Assembly: GCA_008636105.1 (NCBI GenBank)
Contig: VSDH01000015.1
Span: 1-64,000 of the forward strand
Length of the DNA stretch: 64,000 bases
Origin: Candidatus Scalindua sediminis
GTDB lineage: Bacteria > Planctomycetota > Brocadiia > Brocadiales > Scalinduaceae
Direction of reading: 5' to 3'
Below are positions 53,474-64,000 of this stretch, one piece after another (position 1 is the first letter of the stretch; each line of letters starts with the position of its first letter). The translations under genes were made by a program, and so were the position numbers. The notes beneath the pieces are model-generated. The model did no database searches, had not been told where the DNA came from, and saw only the letters and a program-made list of their open reading frames with translations.

Positions 53474-54700
53474 TTAAACACCTTCCAAGATATGCCCTAG
53501 TTTCTCCCTCTTTGTACGTAAGTATCGTCGATTTTCTTCCTTTGGTGTTATAACTATGGGAACTCTTTCTACGATTTCCAGGCCATAACCAGCTAGAGCA
53601 GTGAATTTTTTTGGATTATTTGACAAAAGCCTCATCTTTGATATTCCTAAATCTTTTAATATCTGTGCACCTATTCCATATTCACGGGTATCTACAACAA
53701 GGCCTAATTTTTTGTTTGCCTCGACTGTATCAAGACCGTTCTCCTGCAATGCATAAGCATGCAGTTTATTTTCAAGCCCGATTCCCCTGCCCTCCTGTCG
53801 CATGTAAAGCAAGACGCCCTTATCTTCTCTTTGAATCATTTTTAACGCATTATGGAGTTGACCTCCACAATCACATCTCAGAGAACCAAAGATATCGCCT
53901 GTTAAACATTCATCGTGAACACGTACTAATATTGGTTCTTTTTGAATTGGGGCTGGCGATTTATCTAAACTACCTATATTTCCCAGACATAAGGCCAGGT
54001 GCAAATATTCGTCAATAAATGAACGATAAAGGTGCAAAACAAATTTTCCATATATTGTGGGTAAATTAACTGAAACACGTTTTTCGATCAAGCGTTCTTT
54101 TTCGCGACGATATTTGATGATATCTGCAATAGTACATATTTTTATATTATGTTTTTCTGCCAGCTTTCTAAGATCGGGAAGTTTTGACATACTCCCATCT
54201 TCGTTCATAACCTCGCATATCACGGCAGCAGGCTTTAAACCTGCTAAGCGGGCAAGATCAACAGCACCCTCTGTATGACCCGCACGCACAAGAACTCCTC
54301 CCTTTTGAGATGTTAGAGGAAAAACGTGCCCCGGCCTATCAAGATCATGTGGGGTACAATCTTCACTAATAGCAGTCAAAATAGTCTTTGTCCTGTCTTT
54401 TGCTGATACGCCTGTTGTTATACCCTTTTTTGCATCTATAGTTACTGTAAATGGAGTCTGATAATTAGATGTGTTATTTGTTACCATCGGAGTCAAACCG
54501 AGTTCCTGTGCACGTTCCTCTGTTATGGTTAAACAAATTATTCCTCTTGCATGTAATAACATGAAGTTTATTGCCTCAGGTGTAATCTTTTCTGCTGCTA
54601 TCGTTATATCTCCCTCGTTTTCACGACTTGCATCGTCAATAACGATAATCATTTTACCCTGCTTTAAATCCTCAACGACTTCTGATATCGTATTAAGCAT
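53474..54700 (-). CDS. ribBA: Bifunctional riboflavin enzyme: DHBP synthase and GTP cyclohydrolase II
   Basis: About 408 residues starting at the ATG at 54700 (MLNTISEVVEDLKQGKMIIV); the ATG at 54712 has no room for a ribosome site. The N-terminal RibB half (to about 200) has DDASRENEGDITIAAE and RPGHVFPL with HTEGAVDLARLAGL. The RibA half has RVHDECLTGDIFGSLRCDCG (zinc cysteines CxxxxxxxxxxCxC), MRQEGRGIGL and TREYGIGAQIL. Together they make both precursors of riboflavin. No FMN riboswitch is seen in the upstream 190 bases. pgsA lies upstream on the same strand. Confidence 0.95.
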   Translation of the reverse strand: MLNTISEVVEDLKQGKMIIVIDDASRENEGDITIAAEKITPEAINFMLLHARGIICLTITEERAQELGLTPMVTNNTSNYQTPFTVTIDAKKGITTGVSAKDRTKTILTAISEDCTPHDLDRPGHVFPLTSQKGGVLVRAGHTEGAVDLARLAGLKPAAVICEVMNEDGSMSKLPDLRKLAEKHNIKICTIADIIKYRREKERLIEKRVSVNLPTIYGKFVLHLYRSFIDEYLHLALCLGNIGSLDKSPAPIQKEPILVRVHDECLTGDIFGSLRCDCGGQLHNALKMIQREDKGVLLYMRQEGRGIGLENKLHAYALQENGLDTVEANKKLGLVVDTREYGIGAQILKDLGISKMRLLSNNPKKFTALAGYGLEIVERVPIVITPKEENRRYLRTKREKLGHILEGV

Positions 54701-54907
54701 GAAACTAACCATCCTTTTTCTATAATCTTGTTTTGCTTAGCAAACGAGCATAAGCCTATCTTTACAGTCAGGGATTAGCAACTGTCCCCAACTCTATATA
54801 TACAACATAAGGTACAATTTCGCAATATTAACACAATATGCTGTGTAGTATCAATACAAAAATTGACTTTTTTACACAATCCGTCACGCTGGCAGGCGGG
54901 AAAAGAG

Positions 54908-55465
54908 CTAATTTATATAAAGCTTTTTAACCGCTCTATAGGTATAGTTTACAGCCGAAATAGAAGTAATAACTGCTACTAACCACCATAATACAAAAAG
55001 GGTTGTTAAAGAAAGATGATTTCCCAGCAAAACAGCCATGATTGCAGTAACCTGCAAAAACGTTGTAAACCTACCTAGCTTATTAGGACTACAATCTATT
55101 TTTCGCTTTAATATAATATAGGCTGCTATCAGACCTAGTGTGAGAAAAACTTCTCTACTGATAATAACGGTAGATACCCAATAAGGAAACCTGGGTTCCG
55201 GCCAGAGTTTGTCAGACGAAAGTAAAAGACATGCAACCACCAGTATTAATTTGTCTGCTATGGGGTCAAGATATTTACCAAAATTAGTGATTTCTCCCCA
55301 TTTTCGTGCAAGGTATCCATCTAAAACATCGCTTAAACCAATTATGAGTAACAGTCCCAATGCAACATATCTGTAAACGTTGTGATGTTGAACTTGCATT
55401 ACGCAGAGTACAAAAGGAGGTATAAAACATATTCTTGCAAAGCTTATTACATTAGGTAATGACAA
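54908..55465 (-). CDS. pgsA: CDP-diacylglycerol--glycerol-3-phosphate phosphatidyltransferase
   Basis: 185 residues with about five membrane segments and the CDP-alcohol phosphotransferase signature DGYLARKWGEITNFGKYLDP followed by IADKL (D-x2-DG-x2-AR-x8-G-x3-D-x3-D). It makes phosphatidylglycerophosphate for anionic phospholipids. Related CDP-alcohol enzymes share the motif, so PgsA is the most likely but not the only reading. Its promoter is probably the minus-strand half of the back-to-back pair at 55604-55678. RBS AAAGGAGAAAATGC before the ATG. Confidence 0.9.
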   Translation of the reverse strand: MSLPNVISFARICFIPPFVLCVMQVQHHNVYRYVALGLLLIIGLSDVLDGYLARKWGEITNFGKYLDPIADKLILVVACLLLSSDKLWPEPRFPYWVSTVIISREVFLTLGLIAAYIILKRKIDCSPNKLGRFTTFLQVTAIMAVLLGNHLSLTTLFVLWWLVAVITSISAVNYTYRAVKKLYIN

Positions 55466-55603
55466 GCATTTTCTCCTTTAGTATATGATAAATCATTCCG
55501 TATGAAGGACAACTTTTCTACCAGAAATCTCCTTAATTTTAACCTGTGTTCTAAATAAAATGCTCCATCTACTTCACCTAAGTATCATTCAGCAATTCAA
55601 ATT

Positions 55604-55631
55604 ATGATAACAAACGCATAATTACTGTCAA
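55604..55631 (-). promoter_or_regulatory. pgsA promoter, back to back with carA
   Basis: Minus strand: TTGACA (55631-55626), 16-base spacer, TATCAT (55609-55604). The leader to pgsA is about 135 bases. Confidence 0.55.
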
Positions 55632-55649
55632 GTGAAAAAATACACCAGC

Positions 55650-55678
55650 TTGACAGTCCTGCTTATAATTAGTAACAT
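55650..55678 (+). promoter_or_regulatory. carA promoter, back to back with pgsA
   Basis: TTGACA (55650-55655), 17-base spacer, TAACAT (55673-55678). With the pgsA -35 it forms a perfect 9-base inverted repeat, ACTGTCAAG (55624-55632) and CTTGACAGT (55649-55657). Confidence 0.55.
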
Positions 55679-55728
55679 CTAACAATAAGTATTTCTGTAT
55701 CTTACAATCCTAACGCAAGTGTAATACA

Positions 55729-56895
55729 ATGAAAAGCAATAAGGCTATTTTAGCTCTTTCAGATGGAAAGATTTTTGAGGGAACTTCTTTTGGTGCTGTG
55801 GGCGAAACATCAGGTGAAGTTGTATTTAACACCAGCATTACCGGGTATCAGGAGATACTTACTGATCCTTCTTACAAAGGGCAAATTGTAAACATGACTT
55901 ATCCATTGATAGGAAACTATGGTATTTGCGAGAAAGATTATGAATCCATTCAGCCCTACTTGGAGGGATTTGTGGTCAGAGAATATAGTTCATATCCCAG
56001 TAATTGGCGTTCAAGAATGAGCTTAGGCGAGTTTCTAAAAAGCAGGGAGATTGTGGGTATTCAAGGAATTGATACAAGGGCCTTGACAAGGCATATAAGG
56101 GATTACGGTGCGCAGCAGGGAGTAATCTCTACCGTTGATATGGACTATCAGAGTCTTATCTCAAAGGCTAAAAGGGTACCCGGTCTCGTAGGCAAAGATT
56201 TGGTAAAAGAGGTTACTTGTCAGAAATCTTACAAATGGGAAGAAGGAGAAATCACCCTTGGTACTAAAAAAGGAAATGACCAACTACGCAATAAACAACA
56301 TCAAGAAAAAGACGGGAAAAGATTCAGAGTAATTGTTTACGATTGTGGAGTGAAACATAACATTTTGAGAAAACTCAAGAGTCATAATTGCGATGTAACT
56401 GTAGTCCCAGCAGATACGAATGCGGAGAAGGTGTTATCATTAAAGCCAGATGGAATTGTTATTTCAAACGGTCCTGGTGACCCTGCCGCAGTGCCATACA
56501 TGTTGGAAAATACAAGTAATATTATAGGGAAAAAGCCTGTTTTAGGCATATGTTTGGGTTTGCAAATTCTAGCTTTGGCTTTGGGGTATAAAACATATAA
56601 ATTAAAATTTGGGCACCATGGGGGCAATCAGCCAGTTATGGATTTAAGCACAAAAAAGGTGGAGATTACGGCTCAAAATCATTGCTTTGCGGTAGATGGA
56701 GAATCATTAAAGAATGGACAAAGTAACAAGTTTGGTAGAGTAGAGATAACTCACACAAATTTAAATGATAAATCTGTAGAAGGCTTAAGATGCCTGGATG
56801 TACCGGTATTTGCGGTTCAATATCACCCTGAGGCTTCTCCTGGACCTCATGATGCAAGTTATATTTTTGATGAATTTGTCAAAATGATGGAATAA
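55729..56895 (+). CDS. carA: Carbamoyl-phosphate synthase small subunit
   Basis: 388 residues. N-terminal CPSase domain ([40 protein letters not shown]) and a class I glutamine amidotransferase domain with nucleophile C275 ([14 protein letters not shown]) and the His/Glu of [11 protein letters not shown]. It hydrolyses glutamine and passes ammonia to CarB for arginine and pyrimidine synthesis. Six bases separate its stop from carB. Confidence 0.97.
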   Translation: MKSNKAILALSDGKIFEGTSFGAVGETSGEVVFNTSITGYQEILTDPSYKGQIVNMTYPLIGNYGICEKDYESIQPYLEGFVVREYSSYPSNWRSRMSLGEFLKSREIVGIQGIDTRALTRHIRDYGAQQGVISTVDMDYQSLISKAKRVPGLVGKDLVKEVTCQKSYKWEEGEITLGTKKGNDQLRNKQHQEKDGKRFRVIVYDCGVKHNILRKLKSHNCDVTVVPADTNAEKVLSLKPDGIVISNGPGDPAAVPYMLENTSNIIGKKPVLGICLGLQILALALGYKTYKLKFGHHGGNQPVMDLSTKKVEITAQNHCFAVDGESLKNGQSNKFGRVEITHTNLNDKSVEGLRCLDVPVFAVQYHPEASPGPHDASYIFDEFVKMME

Positions 56896-56901
56896 TAGAA
56901 T

Positions 56902-59900
56902 ATGCCCAAAAGAAGTGATATTCAAAAGATACTCATAATAGGGTCTGGTCCAATAGTAATCGGGCAGGCATGTGAATTTGATTATTCTGGCACTCAGGCA
57001 TGCAGGGTGCTAAAAGAAGAAGGGTACAAAATCATCCTTGTTAATAGTAATCCCGCCACAATAATGACCGATCCTGAGGTTGCAGACAAAACATACATCG
57101 AACCTATGACTACAGACGTATTAGCAAAAATAATTCAAAAAGAAAAGCCGGATGTACTGCTTCCTACATTGGGAGGGCAAACAGGCCTGAACCTGGCCGT
57201 GTCTTTAGCAGAAGAAGGTATCCTGGGAGAATTTAATGTGGAATTAATAGGCGCCAAACTAGAAGCAATAAAGAAGGCTGAAAATAGGGCGGAATTTAAA
57301 GCAGCCATGAAAAATATAGATATCCAGGTACCAGAAAGTGGTTACGCACGCACTTTAGAAGATGCTGTGGACATTGTAAAAGAGATAAAGCTGCCGGTTA
57401 TCATACGGCCATCATTTACACTGGGAGGTATAGGCAGCAATGTCGCTTACAATATTGAAGAATTAAAAGAGTATGTAAACTTTGCACTGGAGGCAAGTCC
57501 TGTTCATGAAGTACTTATAGAGAGATCTGTTCTAGGCTGGAAGGAATATGAGCTGGAGGTAATGCGGGACCTTAAAGATAATGTTGTCATAATTTGTTCC
57601 ATAGAAAACTTTGATCCTATGGGCATCCATACTGGTGATAGTATTACTGTAGCGCCTGCACAAACGCTAACCGATAAGGAATATCAAATAATGCGGGATG
57701 CGGCAATCAAGATTATTCGAGAGATTGGTGTTGAAACAGGGGGGTCTAATATTCAATTTGCACTTAATCCTTCCAATGGAGAGATGATGGCAATAGAAAT
57801 GAACCCAAGGGTATCAAGAAGTTCTGCTTTGGCTTCAAAGGCTACAGGTTTCCCGATCGCAAAAATCGCTGCAAAATTGGCAGTTGGCTATACACTTGAT
57901 GAGATATCCAATGACATTACGCGTTATACACCAGCATCGTTTGAACCTGCTATAGACTATTGTGTGGTCAAGATTCCAAGATTCAATTTTGAGAAATTTC
58001 CTGAAGCAGAACAGACACTTACTTCTCACATGAAATCTGTTGGTGAGGTTATGGCCATTGGGCGGACGTTTAAGGAATCACTGGGCAAAGCAATAAGATC
58101 TTTAGAAAACGGCCGTTATGGTTTAAGTGAACATTTTACCAGAAGTGAATTGAGTAACTCAGAGAAAAAAGAATTCATAAAAAACCATTTGTTGAATCCC
58201 TCATGGGACAGGATTTGGTCTATTGCGGATGGTATGCGATTGGGTATTGACATGAACGAAATCCACGAAATAACGAAGATTGACAAATGGTTTCTTTACA
58301 ATATAAAACAGATTGTTGAACTGGAAGAAGAAATCAGAAACCAACATAAAACAGATGCCTCCAAAAAGAATGCTGCATTGCGTGAAGAAAACCTGATAGA
58401 TTCCGGCCTTTTAAAGAAGGCAAAACAGTATGGCATCTCCGACCATCGTCTGGCAAACCTTTTAAATACAAGCGAATCTTCTGTTCGCGAATGTCGCCGA
58501 GCAAAAGACATTCACCCGGTATTTAAGGTGGTGGACACCTGCGCAGCTGAATTCAAGGCTTACACACCTTATCTATATTCTACATATGAGAGTGAATGCG
58601 AGGCCAACCCGACATCAAAAAAGAAAATAATTATTCTGGGAAGCGGACCCAATCGTATTGGTCAGGGAATTGAGTTTGATTATTGTTGTGTGCATGGTGC
58701 ATTAGCCTTAAGAGAGATGGGATTTGAGACAATAATGGTTAATTGCAATCCCGAGACAGTAAGTACCGATTACGATATATCTGATAGATTGTATTTCGAA
58801 CCTCTTACTTTTGAGGACGTGATTGAAATTGTTGAGAAGGAAAAGCCTGAAGGAATTATTGTTCAGTTTGGTGGACAGACCCCCTTAAAACTTGCCGTAC
58901 CATTAGCCAAGGAAGGGGTTAAGATTCTGGGAACTTCTCCTGATAGTATTGATATAGCGGAAGACCGCAAAAGATTTGCAGCACTCCTGTCTAAGTTAGG
59001 CCTTCTACAGCCGAACAACGGAAATGTAAGGTCATTTATAGAAGCTAAAAAGGTTGCATCTTCTATAGGCTATCCAGTCTTATTAAGACCATCCTACGTC
59101 TTGGGTGGTAGGGCCATGAAAGTAGTCTTTGATGAAGACGAGCTTGAGGAATATATCACACATGCAGTTGATGTCTCCCCGGAACACCCTGTCTTAATCG
59201 ACAAATTTTTAGAGGATGCTATCGAGGTAGACGTTGATGCCGTATGTGATGGAGAGGAAGTCTTTATCGGCGGTATCATGGAACATATAGAAGAAGCCGG
59301 TGTACATTCGGGAGATAGCGCATGTTCATTACCCCCCTATTCTATAGAAGAAGAAATTATAGATAAAATAAAATCCCAAACTCAATCTCTGGCTTTGGAA
59401 CTAAATGTTCTTGGCCTTATCAATATTCAATTTGCCGTTAAAGATGACGAGGTTTATGTCCTGGAAGTAAATCCTCGTGCTTCAAGGACTGTACCCTTTG
59501 TTAGTAAGGCAATTGGTATTCCGCTTGCAAAAGTAGCATCTAAAGTTATTACGGGATGTAAGCTGAAAGAATTGAATATAGATAACAAAAGAGAAAGTAA
59601 ACATATTGCCGTAAAGGAAGCTGTTTTCCCATTTATAAGGTTTCAAGGTACAGACACTATATTGGGCCCGGAGATGAAATCTACCGGAGAGGTAATGGGA
59701 ATTGATGCCGATTTTGGGAAGGCATTTGCCAAAGCGCAGATGGCTATTGGCGGGAGTTTACCTCAATCAGGCACAGTTTTTATCAGCGTGAGGGATAAAG
59801 ATAAGCCTGTGATAGTGGATATTGCTAGCAGACTTCACCATTCAGGCTTTAAGATATATGCTACTGAAGGAACTGCAAAGGCTATATCAGAAAAAAAAAT

Positions 59901-60162
59901 ACCCGTTACTACAGTCCTGAAAGAATATGAGGGACGCCCCAACATTATAGACCATTTGAAGAATAAGGAAGTCCAATTAGTAATTAACACAGCCGAAGGC
60001 AAACTCTCACAAAAAGACTCTTATAACATACGCCGCTATGCAATAATGTCTGCAATTCCTTATTGTACCACCGTACAAGGTGCTATAGCTGCGGAGAGCG
60101 CCATCAAATCCATGTCAAATGGTGAACTCGATGTTAAACCAATTCAAGAATATTACATGTAA
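56902..60162 (+). CDS. carB: Carbamoyl-phosphate synthase large subunit
   Basis: 1086 residues, full length. First half: [33 protein letters not shown] and [19 protein letters not shown]. Second half repeats the plan: [35 protein letters not shown] and [17 protein letters not shown]. The C-terminal allosteric domain (about 945-1075) ends with [17 protein letters not shown] and [13 protein letters not shown]. The second half makes carbamoyl phosphate from carbamate, the first makes carboxy phosphate. The two-domain architecture is complete, so the pair with CarA is functional by sequence. Confidence 0.97.
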   Translation: MPKRSDIQKILIIGSGPIVIGQACEFDYSGTQACRVLKEEGYKIILVNSNPATIMTDPEVADKTYIEPMTTDVLAKIIQKEKPDVLLPTLGGQTGLNLAVSLAEEGILGEFNVELIGAKLEAIKKAENRAEFKAAMKNIDIQVPESGYARTLEDAVDIVKEIKLPVIIRPSFTLGGIGSNVAYNIEELKEYVNFALEASPVHEVLIERSVLGWKEYELEVMRDLKDNVVIICSIENFDPMGIHTGDSITVAPAQTLTDKEYQIMRDAAIKIIREIGVETGGSNIQFALNPSNGEMMAIEMNPRVSRSSALASKATGFPIAKIAAKLAVGYTLDEISNDITRYTPASFEPAIDYCVVKIPRFNFEKFPEAEQTLTSHMKSVGEVMAIGRTFKESLGKAIRSLENGRYGLSEHFTRSELSNSEKKEFIKNHLLNPSWDRIWSIADGMRLGIDMNEIHEITKIDKWFLYNIKQIVELEEEIRNQHKTDASKKNAALREENLIDSGLLKKAKQYGISDHRLANLLNTSESSVRECRRAKDIHPVFKVVDTCAAEFKAYTPYLYSTYESECEANPTSKKKIIILGSGPNRIGQGIEFDYCCVHGALALREMGFETIMVNCNPETVSTDYDISDRLYFEPLTFEDVIEIVEKEKPEGIIVQFGGQTPLKLAVPLAKEGVKILGTSPDSIDIAEDRKRFAALLSKLGLLQPNNGNVRSFIEAKKVASSIGYPVLLRPSYVLGGRAMKVVFDEDELEEYITHAVDVSPEHPVLIDKFLEDAIEVDVDAVCDGEEVFIGGIMEHIEEAGVHSGDSACSLPPYSIEEEIIDKIKSQTQSLALELNVLGLINIQFAVKDDEVYVLEVNPRASRTVPFVSKAIGIPLAKVASKVITGCKLKELNIDNKRESKHIAVKEAVFPFIRFQGTDTILGPEMKSTGEVMGIDADFGKAFAKAQMAIGGSLPQSGTVFISVRDKDKPVIVDIASRLHHSGFKIYATEGTAKAISEKKIPVTTVLKEYEGRPNIIDHLKNKEVQLVINTAEGKLSQKDSYNIRRYAIMSAIPYCTTVQGAIAAESAIKSMSNGELDVKPIQEYYM

Positions 60163-60339
60163 AAAGTCAGTAAAATCACAACTTAGATGTAGATAGTTGG
60201 TTTTGTATCACATCTTCAAAAGCTTACCTGAAATTCCCAAAGCTTTTTTCCCTACGGATCATTTTCCAGGTAGTTTTATCAGCACTTTCCAGGATTTTTA
60301 TTCATGCCTTGATGTTGCTTTCTGATTCTTAGCATCTGT

Positions 60340-61095
60340 TCAAATAAAATATTTTACCAGCATTCGAATAGCAATCAGGGTGAGAATGGTTTTGAAGATG
60401 ATTGTGAAGTGTTTCTTTGAAAGCTTGTTGAGTAATTTCTTCCCGATAATGGTACCCGTAATCAGGAATATACTGAGGATCAAGATTAAGGGCCAGTAAT
60501 GGAAAACATTAATCCCAATAAACCCGAACAGTGGGATTTTTAGAATGTGGGAAATAAGTTGAACTGTGGCTTTGGTGGCCACGAGTTCTTCCTTTAAGAT
60601 GTCGTTCCTGAGAAAGAAGGGAGCAATAAAAGGGCCAATCGCCCCAAAAAATATCCCGATTACCCCGGCGACAAAGCCCACCGGAATAAATACCCTCAGA
60701 CCAGCATCCCCGCTTGATTTGAACTGTGGTAAATAAATGGAGATCAGGATAAACAAGGCCATGATAAGGCGAATGGTAGATTTATCTAGCAGGGAGAACG
60801 TATAAATTCCGAGCAAGACTCCGGGAAGAACGCCAACCAGAAAATATCCTGTGATCTTCCAGTTGATATTTTTCCAAAATATGGTGACACGGGTACCGTT
60901 GCTGATAAGCTGTAAGGCAGCATGTAAGGGTATTACATACTCGATTTTTACCAGCAGCATTATCACAACCAGCAGCAGTGTGCCACCTCCCAGCCCGGTG
61001 GCTCCACCGATAATGGCTGCCAGAAAAGAAGTAATACTTAGTACAAGCGTTGTAGCAAATGTTACAGGCATGATGGTATATTTAAAAATGTACAT
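60340..61095 (-). CDS. TauE/SafE-family permease
   Basis: 251 residues with about eight hydrophobic segments. The family signature GGATGLGGGTLLLVVIML is near residue 30, then LHAALQLISNGTR, and a second repeat with FFGAIGPFIAPFFLRND. Members are thought to export sulfite, sulfoacetate or other organosulfur anions, but this assignment is family-level. There is no clear ribosome site before the ATG at 61095 or that at 61071. TATCAT lies five bases before the ATG, so a leaderless message is possible. Confidence 0.88.
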   Translation of the reverse strand: MYIFKYTIMPVTFATTLVLSITSFLAAIIGGATGLGGGTLLLVVIMLLVKIEYVIPLHAALQLISNGTRVTIFWKNINWKITGYFLVGVLPGVLLGIYTFSLLDKSTIRLIMALFILISIYLPQFKSSGDAGLRVFIPVGFVAGVIGIFFGAIGPFIAPFFLRNDILKEELVATKATVQLISHILKIPLFGFIGINVFHYWPLILILSIFLITGTIIGKKLLNKLSKKHFTIIFKTILTLIAIRMLVKYFI

Positions 61096-61294
61096 CTATA
61101 TGATATAATGAAACATGATGAATGTTTAGATATTTTTTTGGAGATGGTATTATAGTGCGCATTGTTATTCTGATTTTGTTTTTCATCTCGAATAAATATA
61201 AGGTGAAAACTGTGCCATGAAATTGTGCAGACTAAAAATGTCAGAATGATGATTAGGCGGGTTGAGAAGGCGTTATTCAAATGCGTTGGTTTTT

Positions 61295-61331
61295 AATTTG
61301 AGTTGACACCTTTTCTCAAATTTGGTTAAAT
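61295..61331 (+). promoter_or_regulatory. secA promoter with an inverted repeat around the -35
   Basis: TTGACA (61303-61308), 17-base spacer, TTAAAT (61326-61331). The -35 is flanked by AATTTGAG (61295-61302) and CTCAAATT (61315-61322), a perfect 8-base inverted repeat. The ATG is at 61369. Confidence 0.55.
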
Positions 61332-61368
61332 CACTTTTTTAGGGTTTTTTGAGGTCTAAGTTGTAAAA

Positions 61369-63984
61369 ATGGGTATCCTTACGAAGGTTTTTGGTTCTGC
61401 CAACGAACGGATTTTAAAGGGTCTAAAACCGATAGCTGACCATATAAGTTCGCTGGAAGATAACATGAAAAGTTTGACTGATGCTGAGCTCAGGCAGATG
61501 ACGGATAAGTTTAGAGAGAGGTCATCTTCGGGAGAGACACTTGATGACCTCATGCCGGAGACATTTGCTGTCGTGAGAGAAGCGAGTAGAAGGATGTTAA
61601 TTGCACCCAATCCTGATAATACAATTAAGACTATTAAGACTATGAGACCCTTTGATGTTCAGCTAATAGGGGGAATTGTATTACATCAAGGAAAGATTGC
61701 AGAAATGGCAACAGGGGAGGGGAAAACACTTGTAGCAACATTGCCGGCATATCTTAATGCACTTGAAGGTAAAGGTGTTCACATCGTTACCGTGAACGAT
61801 TACCTTGCCGATAGAGACAGGAATTGGATGGGACCAATGTATGAATTTCTGGGCCTTTCAACAGGTGCAATACAAAGCAACCAGAGCTATGAAGAAAAGA
61901 TGGCAGCTTATAAAGCTGATATCACTTATGGTACCAATAATGAGTTTGGCTTTGATTACCTGCGGGATAATATGAGGGTGCATCACGAGGAACAGGTACA
62001 GGGGGAATTGAACTACGCTATTGTTGATGAAGTTGATAGTATCCTGATTGATGAAGCTAGGACACCCCTGATCATCTCAGGGCCATCTGAAGAATCAAAT
62101 GAAAAATACTATACCGCTGACAAGATCGCAAGGAGGTTGAAAGCGGGAAAACACTACGAAGTAAAAGAGAAGGAAAAAAGTGCGCATTTAACTGACGAAG
62201 GAACAAGCATTGTTGAAAAACAGCTCGGTGTTGACAGTATATATGCAGACATAAATATGGACTGGCCTCACTATATTGAACAAAGTTTACGTGCTCACTC
62301 ACTATTTAAAAGAGACACTGATTATATTGTTCGAGGAAGAGAGGTTATTATAGTTGATGAGTTTACCGGTAGATTAATGGAGGGCAGGGTTTGGAGTGAC
62401 GGGCTTCATCAGGCAGTTCAAGCAAAGGAGCGCTTAAAGATAAAAGAAGAGAATCAAACACTTGCTACGATTACGCTTCAGAATTTCTTCAGACTTTATA
62501 ATAAACTTGCAGGAATGACCGGTACGGCCTTTACTGAGGCTGCTGAATTTGACAAGATTTATGGATTAGAAGTAGTTGTTATACCAACAAATAAACCACT
62601 AATTCGCCATAATGCCCCAGACAAGGTTTACTGTACAACAAAAGAAAAATATGATGCCATAATTGAGGAAATAGCTGAAGTACATGAGACCGGTAGACCT
62701 ATCCTGGTTGGGACGATATCAATAGAAAAGTCTGAGGCGCTCAGTAAAGCACTTAGTAGGCGTGGAATAGAACACGAGGTTCTTAATGCAAAACAACACG
62801 CACGAGAAGCCGTGATAGTTGCAAAGGCAGGACAAAGGGGGAATGTTACCATCGCAACAAATATGGCCGGAAGGGGAACGGACATTGTTTTGGGTGAGGG
62901 CGTAGCAGGGTTAGGAGGTCTTCACATAATAGGGACTGAAAGACATGAGGCAAGGCGCATTGATAACCAATTACGAGGACGTACAGGACGTCAGGGAGAC
63001 CCTGGTTCATCACGATACTACGTCGCGCTTGAAGATGACTTAATGCGCATTTTCGCGCCGGAAAGAGTAGGTTCATTACTAAAAAAGTTTGGTATGGTAG
63101 ATGGTATGGCAATAGAACATTCCATGGTGAGCAAATCAATCGAAAGAGCACAAAGAAAGGTTGAACAGCATAACTTCGAAATACGTAAGAATTTGCTCGA
63201 GTATGATGAGGTGATGGATGAACAGAGGAAGACTATTTACACGTGGCGACAAAGGGTTCTCGAACGAGAAAATCTCAGAGAAGATTTACTCAGGATGATT
63301 GAAGAAAGCATCCAGGATTCAGTGGATTATTATATAAATCCAAAATTACACAGCAGCGAGTGGGATTTAGATGCTCTAGTCAACTGGTATAGGCAAAAGT
63401 TTGGCATAAAAGTTGACATAAAAGTGTCCGATGCAGAACCAAGGGAAGATATTGAAAATTTATTAATCAGTAATGCCTTCAAAGCTTATGAGGAAAAAGA
63501 AACAGAAATTGGCAAAGAACAACTCAGGAAAATTGAACAAATTCTCATGCTTGATAAAGTCGACACCAAATGGAAAGATCATCTATATGCGATGGACCAC
63601 TTGAAATCAGGTATAGGCTTAAGAGGTTATGCCCAGATTGATCCAAAGATAGAATATAAACGTGAGGCGCTGATAATGTTCGAGAGCATGATGTCATCAA
63701 TTAGGGAAGACGTCACAGACCTTATATTTAAGTTACGGGTTAGGCCGGAAACAATAAGCCATTATAAAGATGTATGGAATGCTGACAACTTTGTTTACCA
63801 GGATTCATTAAATGTCTTACCTGAATATCCAGCTCCCAAAAGAGAAACAAGGGCTGAACCTGCAGTCGCAAACGCCCAGGGTGAGCAGAAGCCTGAACCT
63901 ATACGGGTCGGCGTTAAAGTTGGTAGAAATCAACCTTGCCCTTGTGGAAGCGGAAGAAAATATAAACAATGCTGCGGCAGATAA
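61369..63984 (+). CDS. secA: Preprotein translocase ATPase SecA
   Basis: 871 residues, complete in the window. P-loop MATGEGKT (113-120), DEAD-like VDEVDSILIDEARTPLI, NMAGRGTDIVLG (NBD2) and the RTGRQGDPGSS arginine-finger region. The C-terminal SEC-C zinc motif is CPCGSGRKYKQCC (C857, C859, C868, C869) and binds SecB or the ribosome in other bacteria. It drives post-translational export through SecYEG. It is divergent from the TauE/SafE-like gene, with the promoter and an inverted repeat in the 273-base spacer. Confidence 0.97.
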   Translation: MGILTKVFGSANERILKGLKPIADHISSLEDNMKSLTDAELRQMTDKFRERSSSGETLDDLMPETFAVVREASRRMLIAPNPDNTIKTIKTMRPFDVQLIGGIVLHQGKIAEMATGEGKTLVATLPAYLNALEGKGVHIVTVNDYLADRDRNWMGPMYEFLGLSTGAIQSNQSYEEKMAAYKADITYGTNNEFGFDYLRDNMRVHHEEQVQGELNYAIVDEVDSILIDEARTPLIISGPSEESNEKYYTADKIARRLKAGKHYEVKEKEKSAHLTDEGTSIVEKQLGVDSIYADINMDWPHYIEQSLRAHSLFKRDTDYIVRGREVIIVDEFTGRLMEGRVWSDGLHQAVQAKERLKIKEENQTLATITLQNFFRLYNKLAGMTGTAFTEAAEFDKIYGLEVVVIPTNKPLIRHNAPDKVYCTTKEKYDAIIEEIAEVHETGRPILVGTISIEKSEALSKALSRRGIEHEVLNAKQHAREAVIVAKAGQRGNVTIATNMAGRGTDIVLGEGVAGLGGLHIIGTERHEARRIDNQLRGRTGRQGDPGSSRYYVALEDDLMRIFAPERVGSLLKKFGMVDGMAIEHSMVSKSIERAQRKVEQHNFEIRKNLLEYDEVMDEQRKTIYTWRQRVLERENLREDLLRMIEESIQDSVDYYINPKLHSSEWDLDALVNWYRQKFGIKVDIKVSDAEPREDIENLLISNAFKAYEEKETEIGKEQLRKIEQILMLDKVDTKWKDHLYAMDHLKSGIGLRGYAQIDPKIEYKREALIMFESMMSSIREDVTDLIFKLRVRPETISHYKDVWNADNFVYQDSLNVLPEYPAPKRETRAEPAVANAQGEQKPEPIRVGVKVGRNQPCPCGSGRKYKQCCGR

Positions 63985-64000
63985 TATTAGTTAGTTTCTA

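Noticed and set aside
54713-54907. FMN riboswitch upstream of ribBA, and a TPP riboswitch upstream of thiL
   Set aside because: I looked for the conserved cores in these leaders and found none. The ribBA spacer holds only AT-rich sequence and a short gap to pgsA.

Overview
The window is an AT-rich bacterial chromosome segment with tightly packed housekeeping genes on both strands and several repeat-rich accessory stretches. The mix suggests a Planctomycetota member, tentatively an anammox-type lineage (Candidatus Brocadiales). It includes a cmk-rpsA-sigma factor-apt run, def-fmt-DUF116, a GNA1162-type lipoprotein, an activase/dehydratase fusion of the 2-hydroxyacyl-CoA type, ADP-forming acyl-CoA synthetases, and large PAS/HDOD/HD-GYP signalling proteins. 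No hydrazine or ladderane marker is present, so this assignment is inference.

Region 1 (1-8.2 kb) is a signalling cluster: a PAS histidine kinase cut by the window edge, an HD-GYP response regulator, an HDOD response regulator, a decayed kinase fragment, a Cache/HAMP/PAS histidine kinase and a stand-alone receiver. Two paralogous cysteine-rich exported proteins follow on the minus strand. Region 2 (8.2-19.3 kb) is metabolic and repeat-rich. It holds a folded-RNA-like solo element resembling the HEARO/omega RNA of IscB transposons, three ADP-forming acyl-CoA synthetase genes, two sodium/solute symporters, and a GIY-YIG nuclease gene framed by inverted repeats. Region 3 (19.3-27.7 kb) is accessory. 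It has a three-gene overlapping cassette led by a TIGR04255-like protein, a Fic protein with a palindromic control region, two copies of a TA-flanked MITE, exported proteins, and a small protein that looks like an isolated glycyl-radical domain of NrdD.

Region 4 (27.7-40 kb) carries the activase/dehydratase pair, a zinc metallopeptidase with an RNase H, a histone-deacetylase-family protein, rpsT, def-fmt-DUF116, a nicotinamidase-like enzyme, a NudK-like Nudix hydrolase, mtaB and a PLD-like protein. Region 5 (40-50.3 kb) has cmk, rpsA, a sigma-70 factor, apt, a small Lrp-type sensor domain, tRNA-Arg(CCT), and the minus-strand thiL-tsaE-mutL operon. An orphan gene pair and a CpsB-type phosphatase follow. 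Region 6 (50.4-64 kb) has a GGQ release-factor-like protein, a lipoprotein, a broken M1 peptidase, a MIP channel, ribBA, pgsA, carAB, a TauE/SafE permease and secA.

The clearest anomalies are two housekeeping reading frames with no ATG, GTG or TTG in a usable position. The sigma factor has an ACG after a good Shine-Dalgarno sequence. tsaE opens only with ATT/ATC-type codons upstream of its P-loop. Other leads are the solo omega-RNA-like element at the 3' end of an acyl-CoA synthetase gene, the TIGR04255 cassette, the isolated glycyl-radical domain, the Fic operator and the MITE pair.
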